DNA of 5,005 nt. Origin: DATKCJ01 sp035513275 (GTDB taxonomy: Bacteria > Verrucomicrobiota > Verrucomicrobiia > Opitutales > Opitutaceae). Both the position numbers and the translations under genes were made by a program. The notes beneath the pieces are model-generated. The model made no database searches, was not told where the DNA came from, and saw only the letters and a program-made list of their open reading frames with translations. Within the stretch, counting starts at the first letter, position 1; the number at the start of each line of letters is the position of its first letter. The stretch spans positions 1-5,005 of the forward strand of contig DATKCJ010000311.1 of assembly GCA_035513275.1 (NCBI GenBank), given 5' to 3'. This document shows positions 4,389 through 5,005 of this stretch, piece by piece.

Positions 4389-5005
4389 CTAGGCCAGCCA
4401 CAGGCGATCCGAGAATTCTGCGGGCACGTTGCCGCCGAGATGGGTGCGGATGGCGTTGCGGGTGTCGATGATGCAAGGCGACCACTCGAGCAGCGCGCGG
4501 TAGTCGAGCGCCCGATGTGCGGTGGCGATCACGACCGCGTCGGCGCCGCGAAAGGTCGTTTCGTTCCAAGCCACCGAGGGCTGGCCAGCCCAAGCGGAAT
4601 TCTCACGCGTGCGCCCGATCGTCGGCACGTAGGGATCGTAGTAGTCGACGGTCGCGCCCTGAGCCTTGAGCAGGTTCATGACATCAAAGCTGGGGGTTTC
4701 GCGAACATCGTCGACCTCGGGTTTGTAGGCGAGCCCGACCACGATGATGCGACTGCCGTTGATCGATTTGCGGCGGGCGTTGAGCGCCTCGCCGGTCCGG
4801 CGGACGACGTGCGCTGGCATTGACTCGTTGATCTCGCCGGCCAGCTCGATGAAGCGCGTGCTATAGCCGAACTCGCGGGCCTTCCAAGTCAGGTAAAACG
4901 GATCGACGGGGATGCAATGGCCGCCGATTCCGGGGCCGGGCGAAAACGGCATGAATCCGAACGGCTTGGTGCTCGCGGCTGCGATCACCTCCCAGATATC
5001 GATCC
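4389..5005 (-). CDS. wbpA: UDP-N-acetyl-D-glucosamine 6-dehydrogenase, WbpA-like (3' part; N-terminus outside window)
   Basis: The C-terminal 204 residues of a UDP-glucose/GDP-mannose dehydrogenase family enzyme. It oxidises UDP-GlcNAc at C6 to UDP-GlcNAcA with two NAD+, the first step of the pathway. The frame is open to the right edge and begins there with IDIWEVIAAASTKPFGFMPF, an internal stretch of the family. Seen: the catalytic-cysteine motif GPGIGGHCIPVDPFYLTWKA, with the Cys codon at 4916-4914; the hinge INESMP; and the C-terminal UDP-binding domain with IIVVGLAYKPEVDDVRETPS, DYYDPYVP and ADAVVIATAHRALDY. The family is about 430 residues, so roughly half is missing. The GTG at 4988 is an internal valine, not the start. 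TAG at 4389. KPFGFMPF and FYLTWKAREFG resemble the WbpA/TviB group rather than UDP-glucose dehydrogenases; the neighbours agree. Confidence 0.93.
   Translation of the reverse strand, partial: IDIWEVIAAASTKPFGFMPFSPGPGIGGHCIPVDPFYLTWKAREFGYSTRFIELAGEINESMPAHVVRRTGEALNARRKSINGSRIIVVGLAYKPEVDDVRETPSFDVMNLLKAQGATVDYYDPYVPTIGRTRENSAWAGQPSVAWNETTFRGADAVVIATAHRALDYRALLEWSPCIIDTRNAIRTHLGGNVPAEFSDRLWLA

Noticed and set aside
3675..4823. 382-codon plus-strand open frame, the longest closed frame in the window
   Set aside because: It lies antisense to the wbpB and wbpA genes, crosses the gap between them by translating the CACGAA repeat, and has no recognisable protein family. The minus-strand frames carry clear catalytic motifs.

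Overview
The window holds most of one minus-strand gene cluster from a GC-rich bacterium. In transcription order (right to left) it reads: the 3' part of a UDP-N-acetylglucosamine 6-dehydrogenase (wbpA type), a Gfo/Idh/MocA-family 3-dehydrogenase (wbpB/wlbA type), a hexapeptide-repeat N-acetyltransferase (wbpD/wlbB type), a two-gene toxin-antitoxin module (Phd/YefM-like antitoxin, ParE-like toxin), and a DegT/DnrJ/EryC1/StrS aminotransferase (wbpE type) that runs off the left edge. Both outermost genes are cut by the window.

Together the four enzymes make up the known route from UDP-GlcNAc to UDP-2,3-diacetamido-2,3-dideoxy-glucuronic acid. The steps are oxidation at C6 (WbpA), oxidation at C3 (WbpB), transamination at C3 (WbpE) and N-acetylation (WbpD). 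This sugar, often after C2 epimerisation to the manno form, goes into O-antigen, capsule or exopolysaccharide. No epimerase, glycosyltransferase or polymerase gene lies in the window.

The gaps are unusual. Instead of the tight spacing of a typical operon, the genes are 183 to 407 bp apart, and every gap is largely filled with short-period repetitive DNA. The wbpA-wbpB gap holds a 34-bp imperfect inverted repeat built on CACGAA. The wbpB-wbpD gap holds a CACAGAT triplet, a 25-bp inverted repeat built on CGCTAAT, a strong inner hairpin and a further GC-rich inverted repeat. The wbpD-antitoxin gap holds a second, shorter CGCTAAT inverted repeat plus likely control elements of the toxin-antitoxin module. 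The toxin-wbpE gap holds two heptanucleotide arrays, one of about 15 uninterrupted 7-bp units. I see no transposase, RNA gene or CRISPR array.

The organism cannot be named from the sequence. The high GC content, weak Shine-Dalgarno signals and this style of interspersed intergenic repeat remind me of Verrucomicrobiota (for example Opitutales-like genomes) or a neighbouring phylum; this is an impression from memory. The long plus-strand open frames, including one of 382 codons, are antisense shadows of the GC-rich genes.
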